Translations under genes and position numbers: made by a program
DNA from: Hymenobacter sp. APR13
GTDB lineage: Bacteria; Bacteroidota; Bacteroidia; Cytophagales; Hymenobacteraceae
Length of the DNA stretch: 64,000 bases
Direction of reading: 5' to 3'
Assembly (NCBI RefSeq): GCF_000737515.1
Contig: NZ_CP006587.1
Location: 2,351,001-2,415,000, forward strand
The notes under the pieces: model-generated
What the model was told of the DNA's origin: nothing
Database searches by the model: none
What the model saw: only the letters and a program-made list of their open reading frames with translations
Shown here: positions 17,642 to 26,151 of the stretch, piece after piece
Position numbering within the stretch: the first letter of the stretch is position 1
Layout of the letters: every line of letters begins with the position of its first letter

Positions 17642-19120
17642 CTACCAGCTGCTGCCGGCCCCGCCGCCGCCCGAGCTGCCGCCGCTGCTGCTCGACCAGG
17701 AGCTGCCCCCCGACGACGACCCCGACGAGCTACCCGACGACGACAGGCGCGCGGTGGTGTATTTGGTGCGCTGGGTGTGCTGGCAGAAGGCGCAGTGCCA
17801 CACATGCCACCCCCAGCCGCCGTGCGACGTGGTGGCTTCTTCCATTACCTCGTCGGGCTGGGGCTGGGCGGTGTGGTAGCGGCACATTATGCAGGCCTTG
17901 GCGTCGGTGGCGAGGTTGGCGTAGGGCAGGAGTAGCTGCTGCTGGCAGGCCGGGCACTGCCACGCGTCGTAGTCCACGGAGGCCACGCGCTCCTCGGCTA
18001 CCTGGCCGGGCTGCAGGGTGGCGTCGTCCTGGGTTTCGTCGAGGCGATGCATGGGGTGGGCGCAGGCGGGGCAGGCGTAGGGCTCGTTGCGGAGGGCAGC
18101 CAGGCGGCGCTGCTGCCGGGGCCACAGCCACACCAGCCCCAGCGGAAACACGTAGCGCAGCATCCCCAGGCCATGCAGGGCTTCGCTGAGAAACACATAG
18201 CGGGCGTGGCGGCTCTGGCCGGCCAGGGCGGCCAGGCGCTGCTGCACCTGCCACAGGTAGGCGTGCGCGCCCAGCAGCGGCACTGCGTAGCACAGCGCCA
18301 GTAGGGCGGTGGCCGGCACCGCCAGGTCCAGCAGCAAGGTGCCAAACCACAGCCCCACCAACGCCGCCACGGCCAGCCCCAGCCCCCAGCGGAAGCCGGC
18401 CGTGGGCTTGAGGTTGAACAACAGCAGCCCGCCCGTCACCAGCAAAAACACCAGCCCCAGCCCCACGCCAATGGCCTCGGCCGTGCTCCAGGCATTGGGG
18501 TTGGCAGGGTCGGAGCTGGCGTAAATGGCAGTTTCGGGGGCGGCCGGGTCGTCGGTCAGGGCCAGGGCAGCGTCTGTTGAGGCAGTGGCCAGCGAGTCGG
18601 CGGGCTCCAGGCGGCCGGTGGTGAGCTGCCGGATCAGGGCGGCCACGCCTTGGCGCACAGCGGCATCGTACTGGCCCTGGCGCAGGTAGGGCACCATATA
18701 CCGCTGCTGCACGCGGAAGCACAGGATGTCGGGCAAGTCGGCTTCGAGGCCGTAGCCGGTTTCGATTTCCACCCGGCGCTGGTCTTCCACTATCAGCAGC
18801 AGCAAGCCGTTGCGCAGCTCCCGGTCCCCAATCTGCCAGCGGTTGAACAGGGCCGTGGCGGCCGTCTTAGGTACTTCCTCCCCAATGCTGCGGGTCAGCA
18901 CCACGTCGATGTGGGCGCGGCGGCTTTGGTCGAGGGCCTGCAGCAGCTCGTTCAGGTCGCGCACGGTGGCGGGCTGCAGCAGGTGGTCGGGGTCACTGAC
19001 GTAGGTCTGGCCCAGCGTTTTGGGGTCGGGGATGCGGGTGAGGTAGGACGCCTGCGCCGCCACCTGCCGGCCTGCGTCCAGCGCCAGCATCAGCCACAAA
19101 AGCACGTAACGCAGAAACAT
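17642..19120 (-). CDS. TPM-domain membrane protein with Ser/Gly-rich tail
   Basis: 492 residues. N-terminal signal peptide (LLWLMLALDAGRQVAAQ), then a TPM domain (about 35-170: YVSDPDHLLQPATVRDLNELLQ, IDVVLTRSIGEE, NGLLLLIVEDQRRVEIETGYGLE). Next come three hydrophobic segments (about 220-330) and a cytoplasmic zinc-ribbon-like part with paired cysteines (CPACAHPMH, CPACQQQ, CIMCRY, CAFCQ). It ends in a Ser/Gly/Trp low-complexity tail as in YgcG-type proteins. TPM proteins act in membrane or photosystem maintenance in other phyla; here the role is unknown. The multiple CxxC pairs are unusual for the family and suggest metal binding. Confidence 0.85.
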   Translation of the reverse strand: MFLRYVLLWLMLALDAGRQVAAQASYLTRIPDPKTLGQTYVSDPDHLLQPATVRDLNELLQALDQSRRAHIDVVLTRSIGEEVPKTAATALFNRWQIGDRELRNGLLLLIVEDQRRVEIETGYGLEADLPDILCFRVQQRYMVPYLRQGQYDAAVRQGVAALIRQLTTGRLEPADSLATASTDAALALTDDPAAPETAIYASSDPANPNAWSTAEAIGVGLGLVFLLVTGGLLLFNLKPTAGFRWGLGLAVAALVGLWFGTLLLDLAVPATALLALCYAVPLLGAHAYLWQVQQRLAALAGQSRHARYVFLSEALHGLGMLRYVFPLGLVWLWPRQQRRLAALRNEPYACPACAHPMHRLDETQDDATLQPGQVAEERVASVDYDAWQCPACQQQLLLPYANLATDAKACIMCRYHTAQPQPDEVMEEATTSHGGWGWHVWHCAFCQHTQRTKYTTARLSSSGSSSGSSSGGSSWSSSSGGSSGGGGAGSSW

Positions 19121-19288
19121 AAGCCGCCGGAAGGGAAGGTTTGCAGGCCAAAGAAAGCAATCTGCGGCAGACCGTTTCCCCCACCAGATTGCGCACCGGT
19201 TATTTCAAGGCGGTGCCATGCAACCCAGGCACTACCTCCGGGGCTCTGGTAGTAAGACACTATCCCTTCATCTTATTTTCTTGCTACC

Positions 19289-19972
19289 ATGCATCAGAAA
19301 CTAACAGCCCTAAGCGGCCTGCTGCTGCTGGCCGTCAGCGCCCACGCCCAACTAGGTGTGCGCGTCGGTGCCAACTCTACTACTATTGCCACTAAAACTC
19401 CACAACAGGGCCAGCAAGCCAGCGCCGACGCCAAAACCGGCTTTCAGGTGGGCGTATTCTACGAGCACAAGCTAGGCCCGCGCTTCTCGGTGGTGCCGGA
19501 GTTGCAGTTCAGCCGCCAGCGCACCCAACTGCACTCAGTAGAATCGTGGAGCGGAGTAGCAGGAGTGACGACATACACTACCGATTCACGGCTCAGCCAA
19601 AGCTACCTGCACTTGCCCGTTCTGTTGCGCGCCCGTTTTGGCAACTTCTACGTGGAAGGCGGCCCTCAGGCCAGTCTGCAGCTGGCTTCCCACGAAGCCG
19701 GCACCACAGTAATAACCAGTTCCTACGACCCCAACTCTTCCCAGCAGAATTTCGACCGCACCGCCACTAACAGCTACCGCCGTTTCGATGTGGGCTTATG
19801 CGCCGGCCTGGGCATGCAGCTGCCAGCGGGTTTCAGCATTGGGCTACGAGGCACGTCCAGTCTGCTGCCACTCAACTCCAAAGAGTCATCGGCTCCCGGT
19901 TTCACCATCAACCGACGCAGCCAAACGGTACAGGCGTCCATCAGCTACCAGTTGCGGAGTGCTGGAAAATAG
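19289..19972 (+). CDS. Outer-membrane beta-barrel protein, PorT-like, twin 1
   Basis: 227 residues with a signal peptide (ALSGLLLLAVSAHAQ) and alternating beta strands typical of OMP_b-brl_2/PorT-like eight-stranded barrels: LGVRVGANSTTIA, FQVGVFYEHKLGPRFSVVPELQFSRQ, SYLHLPVLLRARFGNFYVEGGPQASLQL, ending in VQASISYQLR. Near-identical blocks recur in the next gene, so the two are a recent tandem duplication. Probably an outer-membrane protein of unknown role. Confidence 0.88.
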   Translation: MHQKLTALSGLLLLAVSAHAQLGVRVGANSTTIATKTPQQGQQASADAKTGFQVGVFYEHKLGPRFSVVPELQFSRQRTQLHSVESWSGVAGVTTYTTDSRLSQSYLHLPVLLRARFGNFYVEGGPQASLQLASHEAGTTVITSSYDPNSSQQNFDRTATNSYRRFDVGLCAGLGMQLPAGFSIGLRGTSSLLPLNSKESSAPGFTINRRSQTVQASISYQLRSAGK

Positions 19973-20093
19973 GCTGCCCTCGTAGCCCCTGTGCTGGTGT
20001 GTAGAGATGTGTCGTCAGCGCCCTATGCAATATGCAAGCAGATTCAGTGTTCTGGTAAAGAGAAGTATGTTCCGCTGTATTCCTTCATTTGAC

Positions 20094-20756
20094 ATGTATC
20101 CGAAACTGCTACTAAGCGGCCTGCTACTGCTGGCCGGCAGCGCCCATGCCCAGCTGGGTGTGCGCGCCGGCGCCAACACTACCACGATGGCCATTGAAAC
20201 CCCACAGCAGGGCCAGCGGGCCAGCGCCGACGCGAAAGCCGGTTTTCAGGTGGGCGTATACTACGAGCACCAACTGGGTGCGCGTTTCTCGGTGGTGCCG
20301 GAGCTGCAGTTCAGCCGCCAGCGCACCCAGTTGCGCCTAGAGGAGAGTATTTTTGCCGATCCTACCTACGCCTCAGACTATCGGCTCAGCCAGAGCTATC
20401 TGCAGCTGCCCGTGCTGCTGCGCGCCCGGTTCGGCCGTTTCTACGTGGAAGGCGGGCCCCAGGCCAGCCTGCAGCTGGCTTCGCGGGAAGTGGGCACCGA
20501 GTTCTACGGCACCCTGGCCGGAAGCTTTTATGCCGACATCGACCGCGCTGCCACTGACCGTTATCGCCGCCTAGATGTGGGCGTGTGCGCCGGGCTAGGC
20601 GTGCAGCTGCCGTCGGGCTTTGGTATCGGGCTGCGAGGCACAGCCGGCTTGCTACCACTGCAGCGCCAGGACTCACGCACACCAGCCTACAGCGGCAACC
20701 TACGCAGCCAGTCGGTGCAGGCTTCCATCAGCTACCAGCTACGCCCGCGCTCCTGA
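20094..20756 (+). CDS. Outer-membrane beta-barrel protein, PorT-like, twin 2
   Basis: 220 residues from the ATG at 20094, chosen because it opens the signal peptide LLLSGLLLLAGSAHAQ; the upstream in-frame codons have none. It follows its twin closely in sequence (KAGFQVGVYYEHQLGARFSVVPELQFSRQ, SYLQLPVLLRARFGRFYVEGGPQASLQLAS, VQASISYQLR) and differs mainly in the predicted extracellular loops. It lies 121 bp after twin 1 on the same strand. Confidence 0.88.
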   Translation: MYPKLLLSGLLLLAGSAHAQLGVRAGANTTTMAIETPQQGQRASADAKAGFQVGVYYEHQLGARFSVVPELQFSRQRTQLRLEESIFADPTYASDYRLSQSYLQLPVLLRARFGRFYVEGGPQASLQLASREVGTEFYGTLAGSFYADIDRAATDRYRRLDVGVCAGLGVQLPSGFGIGLRGTAGLLPLQRQDSRTPAYSGNLRSQSVQASISYQLRPRS

Positions 20757-20790
20757 AGCCGGCCTGCCGCGTACCCAATGCCCAAAATGC

Positions 20791-20827
20791 CAAGCGGCCG
20801 CAACTCCCGAGGAGCTGCGGCCGCTTG
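20791..20827. terminator. Hairpin after the twin barrel genes
   Basis: A 17-bp stem with one mismatch (20791-20807 with 20811-20827). There is no long T run, but its position between convergent genes fits termination on both strands. Confidence 0.6.
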
Positions 20828-20849
20828 CGCATAGTCGAAAACCGAAGGC

Positions 20850-21317
20850 TTACTCGCCGCCCAGCTTCACGTTGAAGGCGCTCGGGCCTTTGGGGCCCAT
20901 TTCCACCTCGAAGCTTACTTTGTCGTTTTCCTTGATGGTGGTGCCGCTCGACAGGCCGTTGGCGTGCACGAAGATGCTCTGCTGCGTTACAGAGTCCTTG
21001 ATGAAACCGTAGCCCTTGGAGTCGTTGAAGAACGTAACCTGGCCCTTGCGGATCGGGTCTTCCTCCTCCATATCCTCCTGGCGTATGGCGCCAATGCGGA
21101 TGTCCTCCACCTTGATTTCCTTTTTCTTCTTGGTCGGGTCCGGCGGCGTCGACGTGATGTTGCCGTTCTCGTCTACGTAGGCGAGCATTTCGTCAAGCGG
21201 TTGGCCCTTCTTGGCGTTGGCTTGGCGCTCTTCTTTCTTCTCTGCTTTTTCGTTGCGCTTCTTCAGCCGCTTTTTCTCATTTTCCTTCTTGCCGAAGGTT
21301 GCCTGCGATTTGCCCAT
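20850..21317 (-). CDS. Cold-shock-domain protein with charged N-terminal extension
   Basis: 155 residues. The C-terminal third is a cold-shock domain (about 88-153) with RNP1 KGYGFIKD and RNP2 SIFVH, as in nucleic-acid-binding Csp proteins. The first 60 residues are a Lys/Glu-rich helical extension (KKENEKKRLKKRNEKAEKKEE), and a linker ends in EDIRIGAIRQEDMEEEDP. Such extended cold-shock proteins are found across Bacteroidota, and RNA chaperone activity is the expected role. Single gene, convergent with the barrel twins. Confidence 0.92.
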   Translation of the reverse strand: MGKSQATFGKKENEKKRLKKRNEKAEKKEERQANAKKGQPLDEMLAYVDENGNITSTPPDPTKKKKEIKVEDIRIGAIRQEDMEEEDPIRKGQVTFFNDSKGYGFIKDSVTQQSIFVHANGLSSGTTIKENDKVSFEVEMGPKGPSAFNVKLGGE

Positions 21318-21671
21318 GCGTGGTATGTGGTGCTATTATTGCCGAATGGCGTGTGGAGATGTTGAAAGTGGGGGTACGGTAGCTACATAATAGGTAAAAA
21401 CCGATATTTAGCCCGTATGGTTCACAAAACCGGCTCCTCAACGGCAGGGGATGGTAAGGCCGCCCGCAGAGCTACAGTTAAGGTATAAAAATAATTGCGT
21501 AACAGCACGCGGCCGGGGCCGCGAATTGCCAAAGATACGGAGGCCGCGGCAGCTTCGGGCATGGCCGGCGGAGGGAATATGCGCCAAGCGGCTACGCCAT
21601 GCGCCGGCAGCGGGCCCGGGCCTAGCCGGCCCTGCCTGCACAAACCAGCCTAGCGGGTTGGCGCGCCCGGT
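21318..21671. other. Intergenic region between the cold-shock and rluE genes
   Basis: 354 bp. The first part is AT-rich, as expected for the cold-shock promoter and a long leader. A short GC hairpin (CGCGGCC/GGCCGCG) near 21509-21524 lacks a T run. I see no gene or repeat in it. Confidence 0.4.
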
Positions 21672-22250
21672 TTACCATTGCAGTTCGTCCACTTCCCGCA
21701 CCTCGCCGGGCGGCAGGCTGCCCAGCACAATGCTGCCGATGCGCACCCGCACCAGTCGCAGCGTAGGAAAACCGGCAGCGGCCGTCATTTTGCGCACTTG
21801 GCGGTTCTTGCCCTCGGTCACGGTGATGCTGACCCAGCTGGTGGGGCCATGCCGCTCGTCGCGGATTTTGCGGGTGCGCGGCGGCAGATCCGGGGCCTGC
21901 TCCAGCCGAAAAGCGGCGCAGGGCAGCGTCAGGTACTTGCCTTCTGGCACCCCGATTTCTACGCCCTGCTGCAGTAGCCGCACGGCTTCGTCGGTGATGA
22001 GTCCATCTACCTGGGCGTAGTATTCTTTCTCCACGTCTTTGCGGCGCACCCGCTCGCTCACGCGGCCGTCGGTGGTGAGCAGCAGCAGGCCTTCGCTGTG
22101 CTCGTCGAGGCGGCCAATGGACATGGTGCCTTCGGGGAAGTCGTGCAGGGCTCCCAGGAATTTCTTTTTCCGGGCCTCGCGGGCATCTTCGCTGCGAAAT
22201 TGACTAAGGTAGCCGAACGGCTTGTGCAACAGGAAATGGCGGTGATTCAT
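21672..22250 (-). CDS. rluE: Pseudouridine synthase, RluE-like
   Basis: 192 residues from the ATG at 22250 (MNHRHFLLHKPFGYLSQF); codons upstream are not conserved-looking. Lacks an S4 domain, as RluE does. Motifs: catalytic Asp in SIGRLDEHSEGLLLLTTDG, KEYYAQVDG, and PTSWVSITVTEGKNRQVRKMTAAAGFPTLRL, the last closely resembling E. coli RluE. RluE modifies U2457 of 23S rRNA; that target is inferred by homology only. It lies 54 bp after the DUF2807 gene on the same strand. Confidence 0.9.
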   Translation of the reverse strand: MNHRHFLLHKPFGYLSQFRSEDAREARKKKFLGALHDFPEGTMSIGRLDEHSEGLLLLTTDGRVSERVRRKDVEKEYYAQVDGLITDEAVRLLQQGVEIGVPEGKYLTLPCAAFRLEQAPDLPPRTRKIRDERHGPTSWVSITVTEGKNRQVRKMTAAAGFPTLRLVRVRIGSIVLGSLPPGEVREVDELQW

Positions 22251-22304
22251 GCAGCCGCAAGGTACAACGCGTATCGTTTCTTGCTCTGCGCGCAATGATA
22301 CGCG

Positions 22305-22973
22305 TTAGCGGGTCACACGGGCTTTGCCTTTGTTGCGCACGTCGCTGGCGCCGGAGGCGCGCGAGGTCAGGCTTTCTTCCACGAAGACGTAGGCATCGGA
22401 GGCGCCGGAGGCCTGCACGTCGGCGGTGCGGCTTTGCAGCTCGTTGGCGCGGTAGTCGCTGCTGCCACTGATCTGCACCTGCTGGCGCTCGGCGCGGCCG
22501 GCCAGCTTGATGTCGCAGGCGCCGGAGGCTTGCACCGTCAGGGCTTTGGTATCGAGGCGCAGCGTCACGTCGGAGGCGCCGCTGGCCCGGATGCTGAAGT
22601 TGTCGGCCGTGAACGTGGAGGTGCTCTTGATGTCGGAGGCGCCACTGGTTTCGATGCCGGTCAGGCGCGGGCAGGTCACGTACACCGTCACTTTCTTGTT
22701 GTTGAACAGCTGGCTGGGCGCTTTTTTGTCGCGGTAGATCTGCAGCGTGCCGTTCTGCACTTCGGTCACGATGTACTTTTCCACGTCGGCTTCGGCCTGC
22801 ACTTTCACCTCGGAGCCTGCGCCCTGCACCAGCACCACGTCGCAGGCTCCGCTGGCCCGCAGCTTATCAAACGAGCCCACTTTGCGCAGCTGCTGGGCCT
22901 GAGCAGCCGACACGGCCACCACGCTGAAAATGGCGGCCACGGCCGCAGAACGGAGAAGAGAAGCAGTACGCAT
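22305..22973 (-). CDS. DUF2807 (head-GIN-domain) exported protein
   Basis: 222 residues from the ATG at 22973, which opens a signal peptide (AAVAAIFSVVAVSAAQAQ). The rest is a beta-helix-type repeat with seven SGASD-like turns (SGACDV, SGASDI, SGASDV, SGACDI, SGSSDY, SGASDA, SGASDV), spaced about 20-45 residues. This is the DUF2807/auto-transporter-adhesin-like family common in Bacteroidota. Expected to be periplasmic or surface-located; function unknown. Confidence 0.88.
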   Translation of the reverse strand: MRTASLLRSAAVAAIFSVVAVSAAQAQQLRKVGSFDKLRASGACDVVLVQGAGSEVKVQAEADVEKYIVTEVQNGTLQIYRDKKAPSQLFNNKKVTVYVTCPRLTGIETSGASDIKSTSTFTADNFSIRASGASDVTLRLDTKALTVQASGACDIKLAGRAERQQVQISGSSDYRANELQSRTADVQASGASDAYVFVEESLTSRASGASDVRNKGKARVTR

Positions 22974-23201
22974 GAGCAGGAGAAGATAGAAGTGGAGAAA
23001 AAAATATTGAAGGCAGTATGCAGGGCCAGATGCCATTGCGGGCCCGGGCGTTGCCTGCCAACTCGGTTTTTTATGCATCTGATTCTGCCCCGTCGCTACT
23101 AGCCCGGGGCCGCCCGCCCTGCAACCTGGCCGCAACCTCAGCCGTAACAGGCCCCATTATAGCCAGTAGGCTATATGCTGTTTTCACCGACCTCCCTTTT
23201 T

Positions 23202-23855
23202 ATGCATAAGACCCTGCTTTTTGTCTCGGCTGCTGCCACATTGCTGGCCGCCTCCTGCTCCCAGGACAAACCCGCTGCCGTCGACGCGGCCACCACGCCC
23301 TCGGCCGATACGGCCGTAGTCGTTGACAATGCTGTCGACACCACCACCTACCGCACCGATGCCGACCGCCTCGCCGACCGGATTGCCGAAGACCTGAAGC
23401 TGACGGATACGGTTGTCGTGACGCGCATCGAGAAAACGTACTATACGCGGGGCCGCCGCCTCGGCGAGATTGAAACCAGCTACGCCACCGACACCACCGG
23501 CCGCTACGCCGCCATCCGCCAAGTAAACGACGACACCGACCGTGAGGTGAAAACCATCGTCACGGACCCCAACCAGTACAACACTTACTCGTCGAACCGT
23601 GGCACTTACTACGCCGGCACGCCCTACACCGTAACGGAAACCCGCGTGGTGGAAGAAGACCGTAGCGCCCCCGCCCGCCGCACCGGCCCCAGCATCGTGA
23701 AGTACGATAAAAAGGCCAACGGCGAAACCAAAATCGTGTACTCCAACGGTACCACGGTGAAAATCGACAAGGATGGCGACCGGAAAACCGAGTACTCAAA
23801 TGGCACCAAAGTGAAGCGCGACGCCGACGACGGCAAGGTGAAAGTGAAAGACTAG
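23202..23855 (+). CDS. Lipoprotein with SNGT repeats
   Basis: 217 residues from the ATG at 23202, which opens a lipoprotein signal with lipobox AASC (LLFVSAAATLLAASC). It has a Thr/Asp-rich stretch and an R-E-T-Y-rich middle. The C-terminal repeats (KIVYSNGTTVKIDKDG, RKTEYSNGTKVKRDADDG) recall the G-box repeats at the C-terminus of TCP10/CPAP-type proteins. That resemblance is weak and may be convergent. Function unknown. Confidence 0.75.
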   Translation: MHKTLLFVSAAATLLAASCSQDKPAAVDAATTPSADTAVVVDNAVDTTTYRTDADRLADRIAEDLKLTDTVVVTRIEKTYYTRGRRLGEIETSYATDTTGRYAAIRQVNDDTDREVKTIVTDPNQYNTYSSNRGTYYAGTPYTVTETRVVEEDRSAPARRTGPSIVKYDKKANGETKIVYSNGTTVKIDKDGDRKTEYSNGTKVKRDADDGKVKVKD

Positions 23856-23865
23856 CTTTCTGCGG

Positions 23866-23926
23866 CTGCTGCCACATAAAAAGCCCCCGTACCAGTTTGG
23901 TGCGGGGGCTTTTTGTGTGGCAGCAG
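23866..23926. terminator. Very long bidirectional terminator hairpin
   Basis: A stem of about 28 positions with few mismatches (23866-23893 with 23899-23926), containing the core AAAAAGCCCCCG/CGGGGGCTTTTT. It separates the convergent lipoprotein and LytTR genes, and lies 4 bp from the latter's stop codon. Confidence 0.9.
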
Positions 23927-23930
23927 CGGA

Positions 23931-24635
23931 CTATTTCTTGAAAAATGCCAGCAATTCGGCCCGGTGTGAGTTGCCGATGGGCAGTAGCGTGTTGTCGAGC
24001 AGCAGCACATTATCGGGCTGGAGCATGCGGATGTGGGCGGCGGCCACGATGAAGGAGCGGTGCACCCGCACAAAGGCCGGACCCAGCACGGCCACCATTT
24101 CCTTCATGGTGTGGTGTAGCAGATAGCTTTTGGTGGCCGTCGTGATTTTCACGTAATCCTTACAGCCCTCCACGTACACAATGTCGCGGTGCGGGACTTT
24201 CAGCAAACCCTGGCGCTCCTTCACCAGCAGGTACTTTTCCTCGGTGGTGTCGGCGGGCGGCACGGGCTGGGTGGCGGGCAGGCGGGCCACGGCCTTCATG
24301 AACCGCTCGTAGCTGAAAGGCTTGAGCAGGTAGTCGAGCACATCCAGCTCGTAGCCCTCGTAGGCGTACTCGCGGTAGGCGGTGGTCAGCACGGTTTTGG
24401 GCGGGTGGGTGAGGCTTTTGAGGAAACTCAGGCCTGTCACGAGCGGCATTTCAATGTCCAGAAACAGCAGGTCCACGGGGTGCTGGGCCAGGTGCTCGTA
24501 GGCCTCCATGGCGTTGCGGCACTTGCCCGTGAGCGTGAGCCCCGGCGTCTGGCCGATGAACTGGGTAAGCACCTGATGGGCCAGCGGCTCATCATCCACA
24601 ATCAGGCAACGGACAGGGGCGGGGGTAGTGGTCAT
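23931..24635 (-). CDS. LytTR-family response regulator
   Basis: 234 residues from the ATG at 24635. Receiver domain 8-125 with phospho-acceptor Asp60 (DLLFLDIEMP) and acidic pocket VDDE. LytTR DNA-binding domain about 135-234 (LLVKERQGLLKVPHRDIVYVEGCKDYVKI, FVRVHRSFIV). LytTR regulators bind pairs of direct repeats about two helical turns apart. Partner of the LytS-like kinase upstream on the same strand; the gap between them holds a dispersed repeat. Likely targets are the two promoters at about 25.97-26.06 and 28.72-28.80 kb. Confidence 0.93.
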   Translation of the reverse strand: MTTTPAPVRCLIVDDEPLAHQVLTQFIGQTPGLTLTGKCRNAMEAYEHLAQHPVDLLFLDIEMPLVTGLSFLKSLTHPPKTVLTTAYREYAYEGYELDVLDYLLKPFSYERFMKAVARLPATQPVPPADTTEEKYLLVKERQGLLKVPHRDIVYVEGCKDYVKITTATKSYLLHHTMKEMVAVLGPAFVRVHRSFIVAAAHIRMLQPDNVLLLDNTLLPIGNSHRAELLAFFKK

Positions 24636-24676
24636 TGGATAGGTGATGAGGTAATGGGGTGATGGGGTGACATAGG

Positions 24677-24784
24677 ACGTCATGCTGAGCGAAGGCGCAG
24701 CCGCAGTCGAAGCATCTCTACCGCTTCGTTGCAGTGGTAATCAGATGAAGCGGTAGAGATGCTTCGGCAAGCTCAGCATGACGT
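24677..24784. repeat. Dispersed inverted-repeat element, family B, copy 1
   Basis: Begins ACGTCATGCTGAGC and ends GCTCAGCATGACGT (perfect 14-bp termini). An inner perfect 20-bp inverted repeat lies at 24708-24727 and 24747-24766. Its left side is flanked by GGTGATGGGGTGA-like low-complexity sequence. It lies between the kinase and response-regulator genes. Related copies: 31526-31623, 36452-36550, 45139-45297 and 46098-46251. No coding capacity. Confidence 0.85.
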
Positions 24785-24810
24785 TCTCTTTCGTACAGCA
24801 TGATACCCTG

Positions 24811-25923
24811 CTACACCCGCAGCGTCAGCTCGGCGCGGTAGCGGCCGTTGTGCTCGGTGAGGTGCAGCTCGTGGGCATTGGGGTAGTAGAGGTTCAGGCG
24901 CTGGCGGATATTCTGGAGGCCGATGCCGCCGCTGCGCTTGGGCGAGGCGGCTGGGGCTTCAGGCAGCATGTCGTTTTCGATGAGGAAGTGCAGGCGGCCG
25001 GGCGTGGTGGTAAGCGTGGCCTGCACGGTGGCCGCGTCGGAGAAGTGGTGGCGGCCGTGCTTGAAGCTGTTTTCTACCAGCGGCAGCAGCAGCAGCGGCG
25101 GCACCTGCACGCCGGCCGCCTCGCCCACGGCCCGGAACTCCACCCGCGCCCCGGCGTACTTGCGCTGCTCCAGCTCGAAGTAGTTGGCCATAAACTCCAC
25201 TTCCTCCGTCAGCGGCACCTGCGCCTTGCCGCTGTCATACAGCACGTAGCGCATCAGCTCCGAGAGCAACAGAATGAAGCGCGGCGTTTCGGGCGAGCCG
25301 GCCAGACTCAGGCCGTAGATGCTGTTGAGGGTGTTGAATAGAAAGTGGGGCTGCAACTGGGCTTTCAGCTGCTCCATCTGTAGGGCCAGGTGGTCTTTTT
25401 CGAGGTGGCGGCGGCGCTGCTCGTGTTCGAAGGCCAGCCGCACAAACGCCACGCAGCTGAAGGCCAGCAGGTCGGTAAACAGCAGGCTGATGTGGTATTG
25501 GGCCCTGCCTGCCAGGGTGGCGGCAGATTCCAGATACTCCTGTTGATAATAGCTCACCAACTGGGGCGGGCTGGGTATGTACTGAAACAGGCCGTGGGCT
25601 AGCACCATATTCAGCTTGATGCCCCACCACGTATAGAGCAAGGCGCCGATACCCAGCAGCGCATAGCGTCGGCGGCGCAGCAGCAGTGGCAGCAGCCCGC
25701 GGTAGTAGGGCACAATGTAGAGCGTGGACAGCAGCGCAAAAAGCATCAGCTGGGGGTAGGGGAAGTTGGCGCGCTCCGTGAGCGGCACAAGGCGCCCGGC
25801 CTCCTGCATGAAGAAGTTGTACTTGTAGAGGCCCACGTACAGCAGCCACACCAGCCCCTCAAACACAAGTGGAAAACGACTGGGCCGGTCGGGGCCGGTG
25901 GGGGTGAGGCGGGGCATTTGCAT
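24811..25923 (-). CDS. LytS-type sensor histidine kinase
   Basis: 370 residues with four hydrophobic segments in the first 165 (for example LVWLLYVGLYKYNFF, LMLFALLSTLYIVP, LLGIGALLYTWWGI, ISLLFTDLLAFSCVAF). A coiled coil follows, then the His_kinase domain with phospho-acceptor His193 in QPHFLFNTLNSIYG, and an ATPase domain with N and G boxes (LPLVENSFKHG, GGIGLQNIRQRL). It probably senses an envelope signal and phosphorylates the LytTR protein encoded next. Its start lies 51 bp from the first box of the operator region it shares with the divergent receptor gene, suggesting autoregulation. Confidence 0.93.
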   Translation of the reverse strand: MQMPRLTPTGPDRPSRFPLVFEGLVWLLYVGLYKYNFFMQEAGRLVPLTERANFPYPQLMLFALLSTLYIVPYYRGLLPLLLRRRRYALLGIGALLYTWWGIKLNMVLAHGLFQYIPSPPQLVSYYQQEYLESAATLAGRAQYHISLLFTDLLAFSCVAFVRLAFEHEQRRRHLEKDHLALQMEQLKAQLQPHFLFNTLNSIYGLSLAGSPETPRFILLLSELMRYVLYDSGKAQVPLTEEVEFMANYFELEQRKYAGARVEFRAVGEAAGVQVPPLLLLPLVENSFKHGRHHFSDAATVQATLTTTPGRLHFLIENDMLPEAPAASPKRSGGIGLQNIRQRLNLYYPNAHELHLTEHNGRYRAELTLRV

Positions 25924-25973
25924 GGGGCCAAGTTGGCGGATTTTCCGGCCGCCTGCAGCATGCGCAAGGCCGG

Positions 25974-26056
25974 ATTTCGACCAAAGGGGGTGTTTTTTTC
26001 GACCAAAAAACCGGGCCGGCTACTTGGTCGGATCAGTGACTGGAGTGGTCGAAAAA
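25974..26056 (+). promoter_or_regulatory. Candidate LytTR operator and promoter of the receptor gene
   Basis: Two direct CGACCA boxes (25978-25983, 26000-26005; 22-bp period), each preceded by T residues. They are followed by two inverted TGGTCG boxes (26025-26030, 26046-26051). The arrangement is repeated without a gap upstream of the erythromycin-esterase-like gene (28716-28798). Paired direct repeats with a 21-22-bp period are characteristic of LytTR-family sites. It lies between the divergent kinase and receptor genes. Confidence 0.65.
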
Positions 26057-26151
26057 CGCGCTGGAAACGCAGTGGAAGGCTGTTGCTTTGTCCCATTCCC
26101 AGCCGGTTGGCGGTTGGGTTTTCCCTCGACACACTGCCCACTGCCAAGTCC

